8,431 nt of DNA from JBKEDH01 sp047975295. GTDB lineage: Bacteria > Bacteroidota > Bacteroidia > Flavobacteriales > Flavobacteriaceae. A program made the position numbers and the translations under genes. Positions 8,255 through 8,431 of the stretch are shown here, piece by piece. The notes beneath the pieces were generated by a model. That model was not told the DNA's origin. It searched no databases and saw only the letters and a program-made list of their open reading frames with translations. The DNA lies in contig JBKEDH010000111.1 of assembly GCA_047975295.1 (NCBI GenBank), forward strand, positions 1 through 8,431. The letters run 5' to 3'. The first letter of the stretch is position 1. Each line of letters opens with the position of its first letter.

Positions 8255-8295
8255 AATCGGCAAATATTTAAGTTAAAAATTATGAGATAGGATAG

Positions 8296-8322
8296 CGAAT
8301 ATAGATATTGATTTGAAATATA
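8296..8322 (-). promoter_or_regulatory. Two weak -7-like words in the gltB leader, possible promoter
   Basis: On the minus strand, TATATTTC (8322-8315) and TATATTCG (8303-8296) each match the TAnnTTTG consensus at seven of eight positions. They lie about 42-68 bases before the gltB ATG. Neither has a TTG at the usual 17-23 base spacing, so the promoter call is weak. Other bases of the 177-base leader are AT-rich and show no open frame or RNA gene that I can support. Confidence 0.2.
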
Positions 8323-8358
8323 AAGTAACCCGAAAAGCATTATTTCGATATTAAAGGA

Positions 8359-8387
8359 TAACGCTTTGTTAAAATAACTATATGTTA
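8359..8387. promoter_or_regulatory. Tandem dyad TAAC-N5-GTTA, candidate operator upstream of gltB
   Basis: Two perfect dyads of the same form, TAACGCTTTGTTA (8359-8371) and TAACTATATGTTA (8375-8387), are separated by 3 bases, with centres 16 bases apart. Their half-sites are identical while the 5-base spacers differ, as expected for two binding sites of a dimeric regulator. They end about 105 bases upstream of the gltB ATG and lie upstream of the weak -7-like words, a suitable place for an activator or repressor of gltBD. The regulator is unknown to me. Short AT-rich dyads also arise by chance. Confidence 0.3.
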
Positions 8388-8431
8388 ATAAATAAGAAGT
8401 TTTTTTAAAAATACGCAATGTAGAATTATTA

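Noticed and set aside
8257..8268. A -7-like word (AATATTTG) immediately before the gltB start as its promoter.
   Set aside because: Its first base does not match, and it would place the transcript start at or inside the start codon region with no paired -33 TTG.
8255..8431. A riboswitch or other structured leader RNA before gltB.
   Set aside because: Only short AT-rich stems, such as CGAAA/TTTCG with a 7-base loop, are visible, and no conserved core of a known ligand-binding RNA can be recognised.

Overview
The window looks like chromosomal DNA from a member of the Bacteroidota, most likely a Flavobacteriaceae. The grounds are the AT-rich intergenic sequence, weak or absent Shine-Dalgarno sites, an exact Bacteroidota-type promoter element (TAnnTTTG) before one gene, and a GltB sequence of the type I associate with that family. 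This assignment is inferred from pattern and memory; no search was run. All supported genes lie on the minus strand and are read from high to low coordinates.

Right part (about 2270-8431): an intact gltB-gltD operon for glutamate synthase (GOGAT), preceded by about 177 bases of non-coding AT-rich leader. GltB is the large FMN and 3Fe-4S subunit that hydrolyses glutamine and makes glutamate. GltD is the small FAD and 4Fe-4S subunit that takes electrons from NAD(P)H. The two genes are 4 bases apart, and every signature motif I looked for is present. The leader holds two tandem copies of the dyad TAAC-N5-GTTA, a possible operator, and some weak promoter-like words.

Middle (2152-2271): a 120-base gap with an AT-rich stem-loop, possibly the end of the gltBD transcript. 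Beside it is a good flavobacterial promoter for the next gene.

Left part (1-2151): co-directional genes I do not recognise, visibly lower in GC than gltBD. A 369-residue exported protein (1042-2151) is followed by a 211-residue frame (347-982). The second frame has no convincing start, and it stays open upstream across the gap and into the 3' end of the first gene. The two are probably one gene of about 600 codons split by a one-base shift. At the left edge is the start of a small membrane protein cut off by the window. Upstream of it is a second frame with the same pattern: an open, protein-like frame without a start, next to a short ATG-started frame one base out of phase.

The gltBD half is ordinary core nitrogen metabolism. 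I see no CRISPR array, RNA gene, insertion sequence, phage or defence system. The items worth a second look are the probable frameshift in the unknown exported protein and the tandem dyads upstream of gltB.
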